64,000 nt of DNA, taken from positions 1,493,666 to 1,557,665 of the forward strand of contig MU001496.1 in the NCBI GenBank assembly GCA_010093485.1. Reading direction: 5' to 3'. The stretch's first letter is position 1; every line of letters begins with the position of its first letter. The notes beneath the pieces were generated by a model. The model did not search any database and was not told where the DNA came from. It worked only from the letters and a program-made list of their open reading frames with translations. Shown piece after piece: positions 53,526-64,000 of this stretch. Position numbers and translations under genes: made by a program. The stretch is from Karstenula rhodostoma CBS 690.94. Its lineage: Eukaryota; Ascomycota; Dothideomycetes; Pleosporales; Didymosphaeriaceae.

Positions 53526-56500
53526 GTCGAAGTTAGAGGTTGTCGAAGTTGGATACCATCTTGAGCTTGCTTGATGAATCGAAACCTAGTTCTACATCAA
53601 CTGGTCTGGCCGATATGACAACACAGAGCAGGCATGCCATACAGACGATGGTGGCAAGGTTCTCGTACGGACCTTCCCTCCTTGGCTCGAACATAATCAG
53701 ATGGTTCAGTTCTACACAACCTCACACCTTTACTACAAAGAAGGGGGCGGGGAGGGCGGTTGCGCGGGTGTGTGAGAGGCAGAGGCGGGAGAACAAAGCA
53801 AAGTGTCTGAGGCAACATCCTCCTGAATGAGACAAGGTGAAGTTGGTGGTACATACACATCCACGAGCCGCCGCGCCTTTCTGTGCATCCCAGTAAAATT
53901 CAAGTCGATGAGGAGTCAAATCGAAGAAGCCCGAGTCAACTGCACGCTGGGAAGGTAATTGCTATGTACCAACACTCTCCAGGGGATAGGGTACCAAAGG
54001 GGTACGCCATCACACCAACGTCCCTCTTCCCGATCTCCCACGTCCTCACATACACCTCCTCCAAGATATCCAGCCCCAGCCTCTCCACATCCCACCCGCG
54101 CTCCACACCAGCAGTCTCCCACCCCCTAAAAAAAACCTCCCTCACCACCATACATACGCACCACACATCCACCAACTCCCAACCCACTTACCCCAAACAC
54201 GCCACAAGCCCGCCCGCAACCGCGCCTCCCCCGGTCCCAGTCTCATCGGCACACCCAACCCGAAGCACGTTCCCTAGGTACTACCTACCAGACCCTACCA
54301 TTTTCCTGTTCGGGACTACGTTTAACTTTGTTTTTACCTCTAGCGTTTGAGTTTCGCGGGGAGCGTGTGCGATGCCAGTCGGAGGGTTCTCCGGGCGTCG
54401 GCCAAATCCGTCGGCTGGGTGGCCGGGGAGTGGGACGCGACGCGGAGGGGGCTTTTAAGGCATGTGTGGGATGGACGGTTGATTGCGTAGTCAGTGTGAG
54501 GGTTAGGAGAGGTAGGGGGGATGGTGAGTGCGGGCATGGGGAGGGTGGTGATGGGTGGTTTGGCATTGGCGTTGGCATTGGCGTTGGCAGGTAGGGTGTT
54601 AAGGGGGGTGGGGAGGGTTGAGGGATACGAGAGTTTGTTTTGGGGAGGGGTGGTGGTGGGTTGGTGGGAGTTGGGGATGCGGAGGCGTGGTGGAGGTAGA
54701 GGTTGCGGGATGGTGAACGTATGCCCCGCCAAGAGGGTGGGTACGCTGGTACTCCTAAAGGGCAATGAAGCATCTATAATTTGACACAGTGCTGTATTCC
54801 GGATGTGTTAATCAGTGTACGATGTAGACGTCTGGTTGTGGACTGAAAAGGCAAACATGTTCCGCTCTCCTCCATCGCTATCCTCAACCACATCCTGTCT
54901 CTAATCGACGCCCTCCGACTGCCACACCAAGCAAGAGTGAGCAACTTCAACTTGGGTATAAGACGTTGTCTGGTTGCTTCTTGGCGTCGGTTGTGCGACA
55001 CGTGGGCGTGCGCCTCGCCCGACCTTCTCCTCGTGTTGCACGACAGATACACAACACGCGACAGGGTCTTCTGTGTAGAACTGCGCTGTGGAGTGTGTTT
55101 AATGTATGATTATATAGTGGAGAAGTTGCTGTCGCTGCGGGGTAAGTTCATTGCACACTGTATTAGGGGTTGCTGTTGTGTAACGCGGAGGCTGGAGATC
55201 TGATGCAGTACCAGAACGGACGAGGGTGGGTTTTCAACGAGTATGTCGATATCATGTGGACCGGAAGATTATGGAATCTTGGGCTGCTTCAGCGGTGGCC
55301 AGGTCCAGCAAGGTCAGGTGGAAGCGCTACAATTTCCAGCACTCTCGATTGCGAGACGCCGACACAATCTGCATTGATTTCCAGTCGCCAATTCTCGCCA
55401 CTGCCAGCCCAGGACATGTCAATGATCGTGACTTGGCACACTGAGCCATCGGAATCTCATGTCCGTCTGACATCCCACTCCATCCCACCATCAGTATGCG
55501 ACAAGGGCAATTCCGGTACAAAGGAAACACCAGAGCCGCCTCAGCACTGTTCGCAGCGCTGCACGCCTGCTGCGCGAACTATACAACGGCTATTTAGCCT
55601 AGACGTTGGATCCGATCGCAGGTGTTCCGTATATTGAGGCATCCCACGCCAAGTGCAACGAAGAGTGAGGGGAAACACGGGACACGCTCCGCGAGCAGAG
55701 ATCCTGCTGGGCGAGAGGCAGCCATAATCTGGAATGCAGATGTGCATTATCGGTCACATACCAGCTGGCATCGTGGGTCATCACAAGACTCCTCTGTTTA
55801 TCCGACATTGCGGTGATGTCAAGGGGGCAGAAGCAGATGTGGCGATGGTAAGAGCTGGGATCGGTATATGTGTGAACGGTCTCGTACCTGACTGTTTGTC
55901 GAGGGATCCGGTGGCAGGGGTGGCATCACAGGGGTATTCGTAAGCGCCGGCTTTTGAAGACGCAACTAGAATCCAGAAGTGGACGAGATGGATGTCGATA
56001 GGAGTATTTTTGACAATGGTTCTCGTTTCACGACAAGACAGCCTCCGCGAGACGTGATCGGTCAGGGCCTCTCACCGATAGCATATCGATGGTCTGCTGA
56101 TCACGAAAACATCAAAAGTGATCAGATGCCGAGCCGTGACGGCAGATACACCACATGAAGTATATACGCAAGCGTGGTGTGATAAGGAAGGTGTGCGCAA
56201 TAGAGAACAAAGACTTGAACGGGACGAAAAGCCGACCCGTGCACGAGGCTGTTCATACTTCGAAGCTAAGTCGTGATGTGCCCAAGGATGCTGACTGCAC
56301 CGGCCCCGGCAACCGAGCAGTAACGAAGGCACATTCAGGAAATGCCAGGACCAGGAGGACCAAGAGACGATGGCCGAGGTGCTGTCTAAGCAGTTTTGAG
56401 GTAAGACCTCGAGGGTTGGTTCGGATTCGTGATTGGCGTAAGCGAAGATTTGCTTGCTGCATCCTGCACGACACTTTCACGACGACCTGCTGTTTTGATC

Positions 56501-58604
56501 TAGCCGAGCGCAACCACAATGTGTTGGCATTGCAAATGTTCTCAGTCTCACGGTCTGGCATTTGGTATTCGCCAGTGACGTTCGAGAGCAGCTGTTTCTC
56601 CATGTTTCAAGTGCATCGCAGCACGATAGAGAGCCCCATGCTGCCAAGTTCGACGCTCCAGAATCAGGGTTTGAATAAAGCAGGAGCAGGGGTATCCTCG
56701 TTTGTGGCGTCGATGATCAGAGACTAACGTTCACGTGGGCTTGGACGTCGAAAGGTTTTAGACAATTAGCCGGAACAACCGTCCATGGGAAACCAACGGG
56801 CGCCAGGAACGAGCACTGGTGTTGCGAAGTTTTTTTTTTTTTGGGTACCGCACTTCAAGTCAGGCTAAGAGTAGTCGGACCCGTACTCTGTATCGATTGC
56901 TGTCGTCACCCTTCGCATCCTTCGAGCGCGGGAAGGCTGCGGAGATCATGGACGCGGGGAATTCTTGACGATTCGCATTCGCATTGCTCTTCCATTTGCG
57001 ATGGTGCGCGTGTCATGTACCCAGCTGCTGAAGCGACGAGAAATGTTATTTGTGAGGTTACGTGAACGAAGACACTGGCGAGATTACGATCCGTCGTACT
57101 TGGCTCAAGACGGGGGTGATGATGTACGCAAGCTAGCCCCAAAGTTGGCGTCGCAAGTATCGTCGTCGGTCGAACCGTTGGCGGCGCCATTGCCGGCGAG
57201 TTGTCGAAGCCCCCGGAAAGTTGTTCCCGGAGGTCAGTCCTTTCTCGACGAGAGATGTCGTTTGATGGTCGTGTTCGCGATGCCATTGGGCCGAGTCGAA
57301 AATAAGCCGGCAAAGGCTCCTCGATGCTGGGACGCAGTGTTGGCAGTGAGCCGCGGGTGAGCTGGCATGGCGATAGCCACAGAAAGACCTGAGACACGGC
57401 ACAGCTCGGTCCCTCTGCAGTTGCCCGCTCGTTTGCGACGGGGATTTTGGGTGCTGGAGAGGGGCCAAGGCAAGCCGGTCGCCACCGATGTTGCCTTCTC
57501 ACATGCTCAGTGGCCAGCCGTCCACATGTGTACCTTGGGCGGCGGCTTAGCCCTAGCGCAGGTGATTCTGGGACGCAACAGCCTTCGACATGGCCAGCAC
57601 ACCTTCCGGGCGGAGCACCTGGAGCATCTGGAGCTGGAGCGTCTGGAGTTCAGGATGGCGGAGGCTCGCTGAGAGGGGGCCAGGACCAGATGCGGAAGCC
57701 TTGCGGGACGAGTCGATGCCGCACGGGATTGGCCAAAGCCACACCGGACGCTAGGCTCAAGGCGGCTCGCTTGCCATGATGGACTTGTGTCAGGGGCCGC
57801 GCGAGGACCGCAGCCATATCCAAGAGTGCAAAAGCTGCCGCGCACACGCTCCATCCCGCCATCAAAGCGCTGCGTCGAAGAACAGAGGAAGAACACAGTC
57901 CGGGTCGACGAAACCACAGTGCGCGCTGGGCCCATGTGCCGCGCGGTGGTCTGGGGGGTGGCGGGGGCTGCCAGGGGCACGGCGAGCATCACGACCACGG
58001 CTTGTCGAGGCCACCTCCAGGTCCAGCTCATGGTGTGCTTCGACCTCTCCAGCAAAAGCCCACAAAGCGACGTGGCGCTGCGAGTGGGAGTGGACCAGCG
58101 TGGGAGGGAGGTGGAGACCCATGCTCTGCACCTTCATCCTAGCGAGCGGTGGAGCTACCTATCGCGGCCACACGCTATCAAGTTAGCGGAGCGAGGGCCA
58201 TATTTCAAGGCAATTGTAAAATTAAGCTCCCTCACCGCTTCAACTGCTACACTACTTGAACTTGTTGGTTGCCTGGCCATGCACAAGTTGCGGTTCCTGC
58301 ATGCATTCGTCTCCGAGCTAAGGGCGACGGTCGCATCCAGCTGCAGGTACGATTGCGCCTTTCGCTGGCTACCGGACGCCGTTCTTCTACCCTCGTGTTC
58401 AGACCCGCTCCAGTACACCATCTTGGTCGCCACTTTCCGGCTCGGGTAGGTAGTGTATGCGTTGCGCATGACCTCAGCCTGCCAACGATACATACTTTAT
58501 CTAATCCGCTCCCGCCCCTTGCGCCTCGCCAGATCGCCTTGGGCCTTCTGAACCTCACTCGCACTTGGCTGCAGCCCCGTTCAAGATCCTTCTCCATCAT
58601 CGCC
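53526..58604. other. gene-poor 5-kb stretch
   Basis: No gene can be supported. Frames of 100-200 codons occur on both strands (for example near 54.3-54.8, 56.2-56.7, 57.0-57.4 and 57.5-58.4 kb), but they have no domain, overlap each other and show composition from GC bias or strand skew. Base composition is not AT-rich, unlike the RIP-affected islands. Possible contents are non-coding transcripts, long leaders, or genes too fragmented to read by eye. It holds a skew switch at 54.0-54.8 kb, a 12-bp tandem repeat at 54559-54588 and a T-run near 56830. Confidence 0.5.
54559..54588 (+). repeat. 12-bp tandem repeat
   Basis: Two and a half units of ttggcattggcg in a G-rich, C-poor stretch. Confidence 0.75.
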
Positions 58605-58616
58605 ATGGTCGACTAG
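58605..58616 (+). promoter_or_regulatory. minimal upstream ORF (M-V-D-stop)
   Basis: cgccatggtcgactag: an ATG in good fungal context encodes three codons and a stop, 136 bases before the main ATG at 58753, with no other ATG between. If it lies in the transcript it could slow or tune initiation at the main frame. Confidence 0.5.
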
Positions 58617-58752
58617 CTGTTGCACTCGTGCCATCTCCAACTACCTTGCCTTCTATAGTGGAACACACCTCACCTTCCACTTCCGGACCATTTCAGCCTT
58701 GTCACTTCGCTTGATTGAGACCCGACAGGGCGCTCTTGAACCCATCGACATC

Positions 58753-59391
58753 ATGCAGCAAACCCACATCTGGATCATCCTCGCCGCTGTTCTTGGTAGC
58801 TTGGTCCTTGCGCTGGTCGTGGTCCTGGCTCTCTACTGCTGGAGACGATCAACTAGACGAGTGCGAGGTTTCTCTCTCCGGGCCGCAACACCTTTGGACG
58901 ACGCCGAATTCGAGTCGTGGCGTCGACCGAGCCAATACACCCAACAATCGCAAAAGTACGGCATACGGCCCGCTCTACCGACTCCTGTGCGCACCACCAT
59001 GTTCGAGAAGGAAATCGACGACTACGATCATCCACGGACCCCGTCTCCGCAGGACTATCGTTCTTTCAACTACCCCATGAGTCCTATCCGTAAACCAGAA
59101 CGTGCCCGACGAAAGTCTAGTGCTACTTCTTCGATTGCGGACAGGCCTCCTACGCCGTATTCGCCTTCTTCAAGGAAATCCGAGCTACCTCGAGACTCGT
59201 TCTCGTCACGCAAATCTTATGGAAGCCCTCGCATTCACTATCCGTCAATGTCCGAGACATCCGCCTTCAATTTCGACCTCAAAGACATGAGCTTCGATTC
59301 CAACAAGTTTGATCCAGTCCGACCTTCAACACATTCTGATCGCCCACTGAACCTCTCCTACGAGAAACAATCCTATCTTGAACGCGTGTGA
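58753..59391 (+). CDS. single-pass membrane protein, unknown function
   Basis: A 212-aa single-exon frame from ATG 58753 (the frame is open a little further up but only from TTG). Nine residues (MQQTHIWII) lead into one hydrophobic helix (LAAVLGSLVLALVVVLALYCW) with a basic RRSTRRVR stop-transfer just after, so the remaining ~175 residues should be cytosolic. They are disordered and rich in Ser/Pro/Arg/Tyr, with many S/T-P sites (RTPSPQDY, RPPTPYSP) and RKSS-type kinase sites. The pattern recalls small plasma-membrane sensors or anchors without an ectodomain. No family recognised. Confidence 0.7.
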   Translation: MQQTHIWIILAAVLGSLVLALVVVLALYCWRRSTRRVRGFSLRAATPLDDAEFESWRRPSQYTQQSQKYGIRPALPTPVRTTMFEKEIDDYDHPRTPSPQDYRSFNYPMSPIRKPERARRKSSATSSIADRPPTPYSPSSRKSELPRDSFSSRKSYGSPRIHYPSMSETSAFNFDLKDMSFDSNKFDPVRPSTHSDRPLNLSYEKQSYLERV

Positions 59392-60634
59392 AGGAAGAGT
59401 AACTATCTACCAAACACATCACCGCCTTGCCATAGACGACACTAGTCTCTTTGGCTCTTCACGAGGTCCACCGACGACCCACACAACACACCAACGTCCA
59501 GTCACTGGAACGTTCTGTACACCACGATATCTCAACGCAGCTTCGCTATGCGGTAGCTTCACCCTTCCGAAGCAGACACACCCCTCATATTTCTACGACA
59601 CGTTTTTCCCCACTCACGTTTGCCGTTGAATACCCTTCACTGAACATGTTTGACGGCCGCACACTTTGTATACCCGGGAGTTGGAGGACACCATATGGTT
59701 TTGTGATACCAGACAGTTTGTCACCTACACAGGCATTTTTACCTTTTCTCTATCCTTTGATATGTATAGGGCTGAACACGGCGATGATGCCACTCGACCA
59801 ACACAGCAGCATGGCTGCACGCAGAAGCTTCGGTCTTCGCACACATAGTTTAGTTGAATACGAACCCATTGATCTGCTCGCTTGACGTCTCGTCTACAGT
59901 TCCTCGATGCGGCGAAGTGACGGACATGTCCGAGTGGGAGGCTAAGGTGCCGCGAACCACACGGCCGCGCCACGGTGGAGCCTCGCCGCTACACTACCTA
60001 CCGATGGATCAACGCCCATCATGAGTAGCGTGCGAAAAGACCATTTTGCTATTCTATCTTCTAGCACGGCGGCGAGGCTATCGGTAGCCGGATGGGGATC
60101 CCCCACTTGAATGCTACACTTGGATCGATAGCCGTCGTCGTACACCGCCTTTCTCGAGAGGGTCTGCACATCTAGACTCAGCCGGCGGTAGCCATCGCCC
60201 GCACTGCTGCATGCACGATTGACGAGGCTGTCGTCACGATCTGGAGTGTGCGATGGCGCCTGGTGGTGCATGTGCGATGGTCAGCGGGGTGAAACGCTGG
60301 CGAGGGCTGGGGTGCGTGCCGCGCGCCGTGCCAAGGAATGCACGTGGTATGATGCGCTCGTACCGGGAAGCGAGATGCTTGTCAAAGAAACACCACAACA
60401 GCAACCACCACGTTGTTTGGCCCGCGTGCAACTAAATGAAGCACAAACCTCATACGCAACAGCTTCCGCTGCGTACATAGACACCGCCGCGCCAATTGCA
60501 TTCGCTCCCCACGGCGCGACACCCACTCCAATCCGACGGCCAACCGCATCCCAGACCGCTACTCACCGCCCGCCAACGCACCACTCAACATTTGATATCC
60601 TCCAGACTACACGCCACATACACACTTGGCCAAA
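59392..60634. other. intergenic region before APQ12-like gene
   Basis: About 1.24 kb. The first 500 bases stay open in one plus-strand frame (59451-59885) but look like 3' UTR. The rest should hold the promoter of the next gene. Nothing else seen. Confidence 0.45.
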
Positions 60635-61164
60635 ATGGACGTCATACAGAGTACGCTACCACACCCTCACGTATTTCCAACACTCACTAACGCACCCCAG
60701 ACTACCTCTCCCTCCTCCACACGCTCCTCCCCTCAACCCTCACCAACCCCCTCATCAGCGCCATAACCACTCTCTACGGCCTGACCAAAACCCTCCAAAC
60801 GCACTTCGCCCCGCTCGTCACCCAGGTCATCACGCAGCCGGACATCGCGTCCGTCCTCGCGCTCCTCGCCATCCTCTGGTTCTCGCTCCAGATCTTCGGC
60901 ATGCTCTACCGCAGCGTCATGTTCTGGGTCAAGCTGGTGTGGCAGCTCGTCAAGTACTGCGTCATCATTGGATTGTCGCTGTGGATCTGGAACCGCGGGG
61001 TTGATGGCGCGGTCAAGGATGCGCAGGAGCTGGTCGGGTTCTGGATGGGGGAGTATGAGAAGTTTAGAGGGGAGGCGAAGGCGTGGAAGGGGGCGGAGGA
61101 GGCGCAGATAAGGATGCAGGCGAAGCAGCGGGCGGCTGGTGGTGGGGGGTTTGGATGGCGTTAG
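60635..61164 (+). CDS. Apq12-like nuclear envelope/ER membrane protein
   Basis: Exons 60635-60650 and 60701-61164 with a 50-nt intron (branch cactaac) give 159 aa; the first exon encodes only MDVIQ plus one base. Two hydrophobic segments are separated by a short loop: ASVLALLAILWFSLQIFGML and LVKYCVIIGLSLWIW. A Gly/Gln/Ala-rich cytosolic tail with WKGAEEAQIRMQAKQ follows. Size and layout match fungal proteins of the Apq12 family, which act in nuclear pore assembly, mRNA export and membrane lipid balance. The assignment rests on topology and recalled sequence pattern, so another small two-TM ER protein is possible. Confidence 0.65.
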
Positions 61165-62675
61165 GGGGCTGTTCAAAGGAGAGATGGCATCTACGAGGGG
61201 TATTTGAGCGTGGGTCGTTGATATGAGCTCGTTTGGATCGGACATGGGCACGTTGCATACACGGCGTTTTTGATCTGGCATTTCTACGGCGCCTTTGGAG
61301 CAAGCGCGATGCAGGCATGGCAAAATTTCCAACGAGCAATTCACGAATCTTCTGTCTAGAACTGAAGGAACAGCAATCCAGTCTTCCGATATACCAGTGA
61401 AAACGTACAAGGGAACAACACACTCTCTCGCCATCCAATCTTCCGATATACCAGTGAAAACGTACAAGCGAACAATACCCTGTCCCGCCATCGAACCATG
61501 CACGAGAGCATCACCACGATACACTCTGCCCTCATTCATCAACCCTACAACCCCGATCTCCCCACAGTGCAAAAGCGAGCACGCACAAAAACATCGCCAC
61601 CAAACCACGCCACCCGATCCCGATTTCCCTCAAGCAGACGCGAGAAACACCACCCAAGATTACTCTGGACGTACCCCCGAAGCCTCTCTACTCCATCTAT
61701 CCTCCAAACGCCACACCACTGCATTCCACCGGTACATTTCCATCCCAGACGGAGGGCGTGTAATCCACCGGTGCCTTCTCAACGCCCACGTCTCCTCCCT
61801 CACTTGGCGCTCAACCCCAAGGTTTAATCTCGCGACAGTGGACCTACTCGAATACACTACACGGAAGGGCCTTTGAGCCTATCCTGACAGATCAAAACGC
61901 TGGGTTTAAAGTTTTTGAAGCGCTTGCCTGCACCGCCAGAGCGAAGGTAGCAGCTACAGCTACAATACCCTTAGCTTATGTCGGATTGAATGGCTGGTAC
62001 CGTAGAAATGCGTGCCACGCGCCAACTCCTCCCGAAATAGCCTTTGTGACATGTTGGAATTGAAATTTCACGTCAAACGCGCTTGATGAGGCGTTGGTGT
62101 AGGATTGTGAGGTTGATATGACGAGATTGACAGTCGGATGACGGTATGTGTTCGTTGTAGATCAGCTCTTTCTTGGGAGTAGGCGGCTTAGATGCGCGAG
62201 AAGTATGTTTTTGCTAAGGGTATCATTCTGCCTTATCATCAGGTGGTTTCTGTTTTCCCTCGTCATCGAGCTGAGTATGTAGCTGGAGGTTCAGCCTCGC
62301 CAGCAGGATGCGGACGTCCGTGATCTGGTGATCGTAGCTAGAGGCACAGCGTCGCTTTGGCGCTCAAGGTCTGGGTTATCTGAGGGTTGCCGTGCCATGG
62401 TGGCTTGCTTGTTGCCGGTGCGGGGAGTACGTTAGGGGGCAAGGTCTCTAAAAGAAGAAGAAAAAAAGATATCTAGGATGTGGCCTTGGAATCGGTCAGG
62501 CTTAGAGCTCAGCCCCTCGTCGTACTGTAACTTGGTTACAATCTTCGACTCCTTCAACTCTGGGAAAGAATTGCATACGTTTTAGACCGCGAAGGGTGTA
62601 TGGTTACGATAGCGGCTGATGAAAAACTGTGTGCGGAACCTGAGCCTTCCATAGATCCACGTCTTATATTCTACA
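61165..62675. other. convergent intergenic region with direct repeat
   Basis: About 1.5 kb between the APQ12-like and transcription-factor 3' ends. It contains a 46-bp direct repeat (61373-61475) and a purine-rich A/G tract near 62450-62470. A 193-codon plus-strand frame that starts inside the repeat has no domain. Confidence 0.45.
61373..61475. repeat. 46-bp direct repeat, two copies
   Basis: Copies at 61373-61418 and 61430-61475 share cttccgatataccagtgaaa and acgtacaag exactly and differ at only a few positions; period 57. Confidence 0.85.
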
Positions 62676-64000
62676 TCATACAACCTCCATCGCCATTTCG
62701 CCCGCTGCACCCTCAAGGAGGTCAAGTCGCGCCGTGAATGCATTCTCCAGGTCCACACCGACAACTTGCACTGGCCAGTCGATGAGATGCCAGTTCTCTC
62801 TGCCCAATGCCATCGCCACGGTGATGATGAAGTTGGCGCCCATGCCCTCCAGCCACCACACGTTCCGCACCCTGCCAGCAAGAACACCGTAGTGAGCCAG
62901 AATCACCAAAGCGTATTTATTCTTCTGCTCCAGCAGTTTTATGAATTCCCTCGAGATGCGCGTAGCCCACACAAAGATGGCCCCGCGGTCCTTCATCTGC
63001 ACGATCCGACCGCCCTTGTCCCCATAGATGTAGTCCACCGAGGTCAGGAACGGGTACTCGCTCTCTGCGGCAACTAATTGTGAGACTAGCGCGTACGCTT
63101 CTCTCAGGTAGAACAACGCAGAGGACAAGGTGTCGACATCAGATGATTGGTTAAGACTTCTCCAGAGATTCTCTATCTCAGCAAGGCGGATGTCTTCCTC
63201 GAGCGCCAGGTCTGACTTTGGTCGCCTGTCTTTGGGCCACCAATGACGATTAGCAATGACGCTGAGTCTGCCTTTGACGACATAGTCCCAGCCAGGCATC
63301 AGCACCGACCACGGCCCCCGGAGTCCCCATAATGTTCGAAGAGTGGCTGCAAGCATCTTGGTTACCACATATGGCGGTGGTACGATGGTGCCCTGCAGCA
63401 CACATGACCGTATGTTTTCTATCTCCTGCGTTGCGGTAAAGAAAAAGTACACCGCGGTGAGCGTCGCGCTCGCGAAGAGTGCAGCAGCGTTCTCAGCGTT
63501 GATGTTTTCTAGCTGAGGTCGGAATCCTTGTATTGCCTTGTTCATTTGTGAAGCAGCCAAGTTTATCATCGCCGTTCCTTCCTCCCCACGTCCATGCAGC
63601 CTGGCAAGGTGGAGCGATGCGACCGCTAGTATATTGTGTACGAGGAACTTGTGGTTTGCTGCGATGTCTGGCACGACAGATTGCCAGGCTGCTTTCGCAG
63701 GATCCGCGTCTGCGAGTGTGAGACTCGTGGTATACTCGTAGTGGTAAAGGATCCCTTGCAGAGCTGGCGGTAAGATGTCTCGTGTCGGTCTCCATAGGTC
63801 GTTGAAGCGGAGATAGGGCGATATCGATGGAAACGTAGTTGGTATTGTGAGGTCTGGAAGAGACATGATAGGCGGAGGAGTCGAAGGAGGCGTTATGAAG
63901 GGTGTGTCTGAGGGAGTGAAGGCATTGTGCCACGCAGTACTTTCAAGCACGCTGACCTCATAGCAGTTATTCGGCAGTAAAGGTTTTGGCCTTGTGAGTG
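62676..64000 (-). CDS. fungal transcription factor regulatory domain, C-terminal part
   Basis: Minus-strand frame open to the window edge, ~441 residues visible, so the 5' end (where a Zn2Cys6 DNA-binding domain would be expected) is missing. Pro/Thr-rich linker (SDTPFITPPSTPPP), then a fungal-type alpha-helical regulatory region: RFNDLWRPTRDILPPALQG, HYEYTTSLTLADADPAKAAW, HKFLVHNILAVASLHLARL and FASATLTAVYFFFTA. This order is typical of Upc2-like sterol regulators and related C6 factors, where the last part binds a ligand. The ending (VGVDLENAFTARLDLLEG) and a final acidic VxEVV-type tail agree. The zinc cluster cannot be checked within the window. Confidence 0.8.
   Translation of the reverse strand, partial: LTRPKPLLPNNCYEVSVLESTAWHNAFTPSDTPFITPPSTPPPIMSLPDLTIPTTFPSISPYLRFNDLWRPTRDILPPALQGILYHYEYTTSLTLADADPAKAAWQSVVPDIAANHKFLVHNILAVASLHLARLHGRGEEGTAMINLAASQMNKAIQGFRPQLENINAENAAALFASATLTAVYFFFTATQEIENIRSCVLQGTIVPPPYVVTKMLAATLRTLWGLRGPWSVLMPGWDYVVKGRLSVIANRHWWPKDRRPKSDLALEEDIRLAEIENLWRSLNQSSDVDTLSSALFYLREAYALVSQLVAAESEYPFLTSVDYIYGDKGGRIVQMKDRGAIFVWATRISREFIKLLEQKNKYALVILAHYGVLAGRVRNVWWLEGMGANFIITVAMALGRENWHLIDWPVQVVGVDLENAFTARLDLLEGAAGEMAMEVV

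Noticed and set aside
54285..54773. Pro-rich minus-strand frame of 162 codons
   Set aside because: Its Pro/Thr/Ser content follows from the strand skew; a second minus-strand frame is equally open.
54937..55203. Possible F-box remnant
   Set aside because: Leu-rich pattern upstream of 54937 looked F-box-like, but the frame breaks and the match is too weak.
56155..56727. 190-codon plus-strand frame
   Set aside because: No known fold or signal; opposite strand also open; no supporting promoter or intron structure.
57507..58055. 182-codon minus-strand frame and overlapping plus-strand frames
   Set aside because: Mutually overlapping, Arg/Ser/Ala-rich, no domain, no splice-consistent extension.
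59451..59885. 144-codon frame after the single-pass membrane protein gene
   Set aside because: Lies in the probable 3' UTR, no domain, irregular composition.
1..64000. Secondary-metabolite gene cluster
   Set aside because: MFS transporter, transcription factor and dehydrogenases are present but far apart and mixed with housekeeping genes; no polyketide, peptide or terpene synthase.
1..64000. CRISPR arrays, phage or bacterial operons
   Set aside because: No regularly spaced repeats; genes are spliced and eukaryotic.

Overview
The window is nuclear DNA of a filamentous ascomycete (Pezizomycotina, most likely Dothideomycetes). The signs are protein-coding genes on both strands, short GT-AG introns of mostly 45-150 nt, fungal-only protein families (verprolin, fungal CorA-like proteins, TMA17, a fungal transcription-factor domain) and AT-rich, TA-rich repeat remnants that look RIP-mutated. 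I see no bacterial, viral, rRNA, complete tRNA or CRISPR features. The class-level placement is inference from protein style, not from a search.

Layout. 1-17 kb: 3' end of a P5C dehydrogenase gene, a DHA1 drug:H+ antiporter, a class I alpha-mannosidase (GH47), a MITE-like element with interstitial telomere-like repeats, a secreted GH17 beta-1,3-glucanase, a 1453-aa protein with a degenerate RNase III-like domain and a C-terminal array of repeated modules, and (minus strand) a seven-exon CorA-like membrane protein. 17-33 kb: TRM11, a truncated ankyrin-like ORF, VPS11 (minus), a Yra1/ALYREF homologue with one outsized intron, a cytosolic-type aldehyde dehydrogenase and a DDHD-domain phospholipase. 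33-52 kb: TMA17/ADC17-like chaperone (minus), mitochondrial rhomboid protease, verprolin (minus), a mitochondrial membrane protein of unknown role, a trypsin-like protease, a repeat island with a SINE-like block, an F-box-like protein, two unknown minus-strand proteins, V-ATPase subunit H (minus) and the exosome nuclease DIS3. 52-64 kb: a secreted nucleoside hydrolase, a gene-poor 5.2 kb stretch, a single-pass membrane protein with a 3-codon uORF, an Apq12-like protein and the C-terminal part of a fungal transcription factor (minus) cut by the window end.

The genes do not form a biosynthetic cluster. Most are housekeeping genes: mRNA export and decay (YRA1, DIS3), tRNA modification (TRM11), vacuole function (VPS11, VMA13), mitochondria (P5CDH, rhomboid, unknown membrane protein), secretion and cell wall (GH47, GH17) and actin (verprolin). 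Several pairs are divergent and share a promoter (VPS11/YRA1, VMA13/DIS3, verprolin/mitochondrial protein). Exon coordinates were worked out by hand from GT-AG sites, reading frame and family conservation; in every multi-exon model below the exon lengths sum to a multiple of three.

The most unusual item is the 10.4-14.8 kb gene: a long single-exon protein that joins a catalytically altered RNase III-like fold to four copies of a ~50-residue 'W...KGL..D...PW..L' module that I do not recognise.
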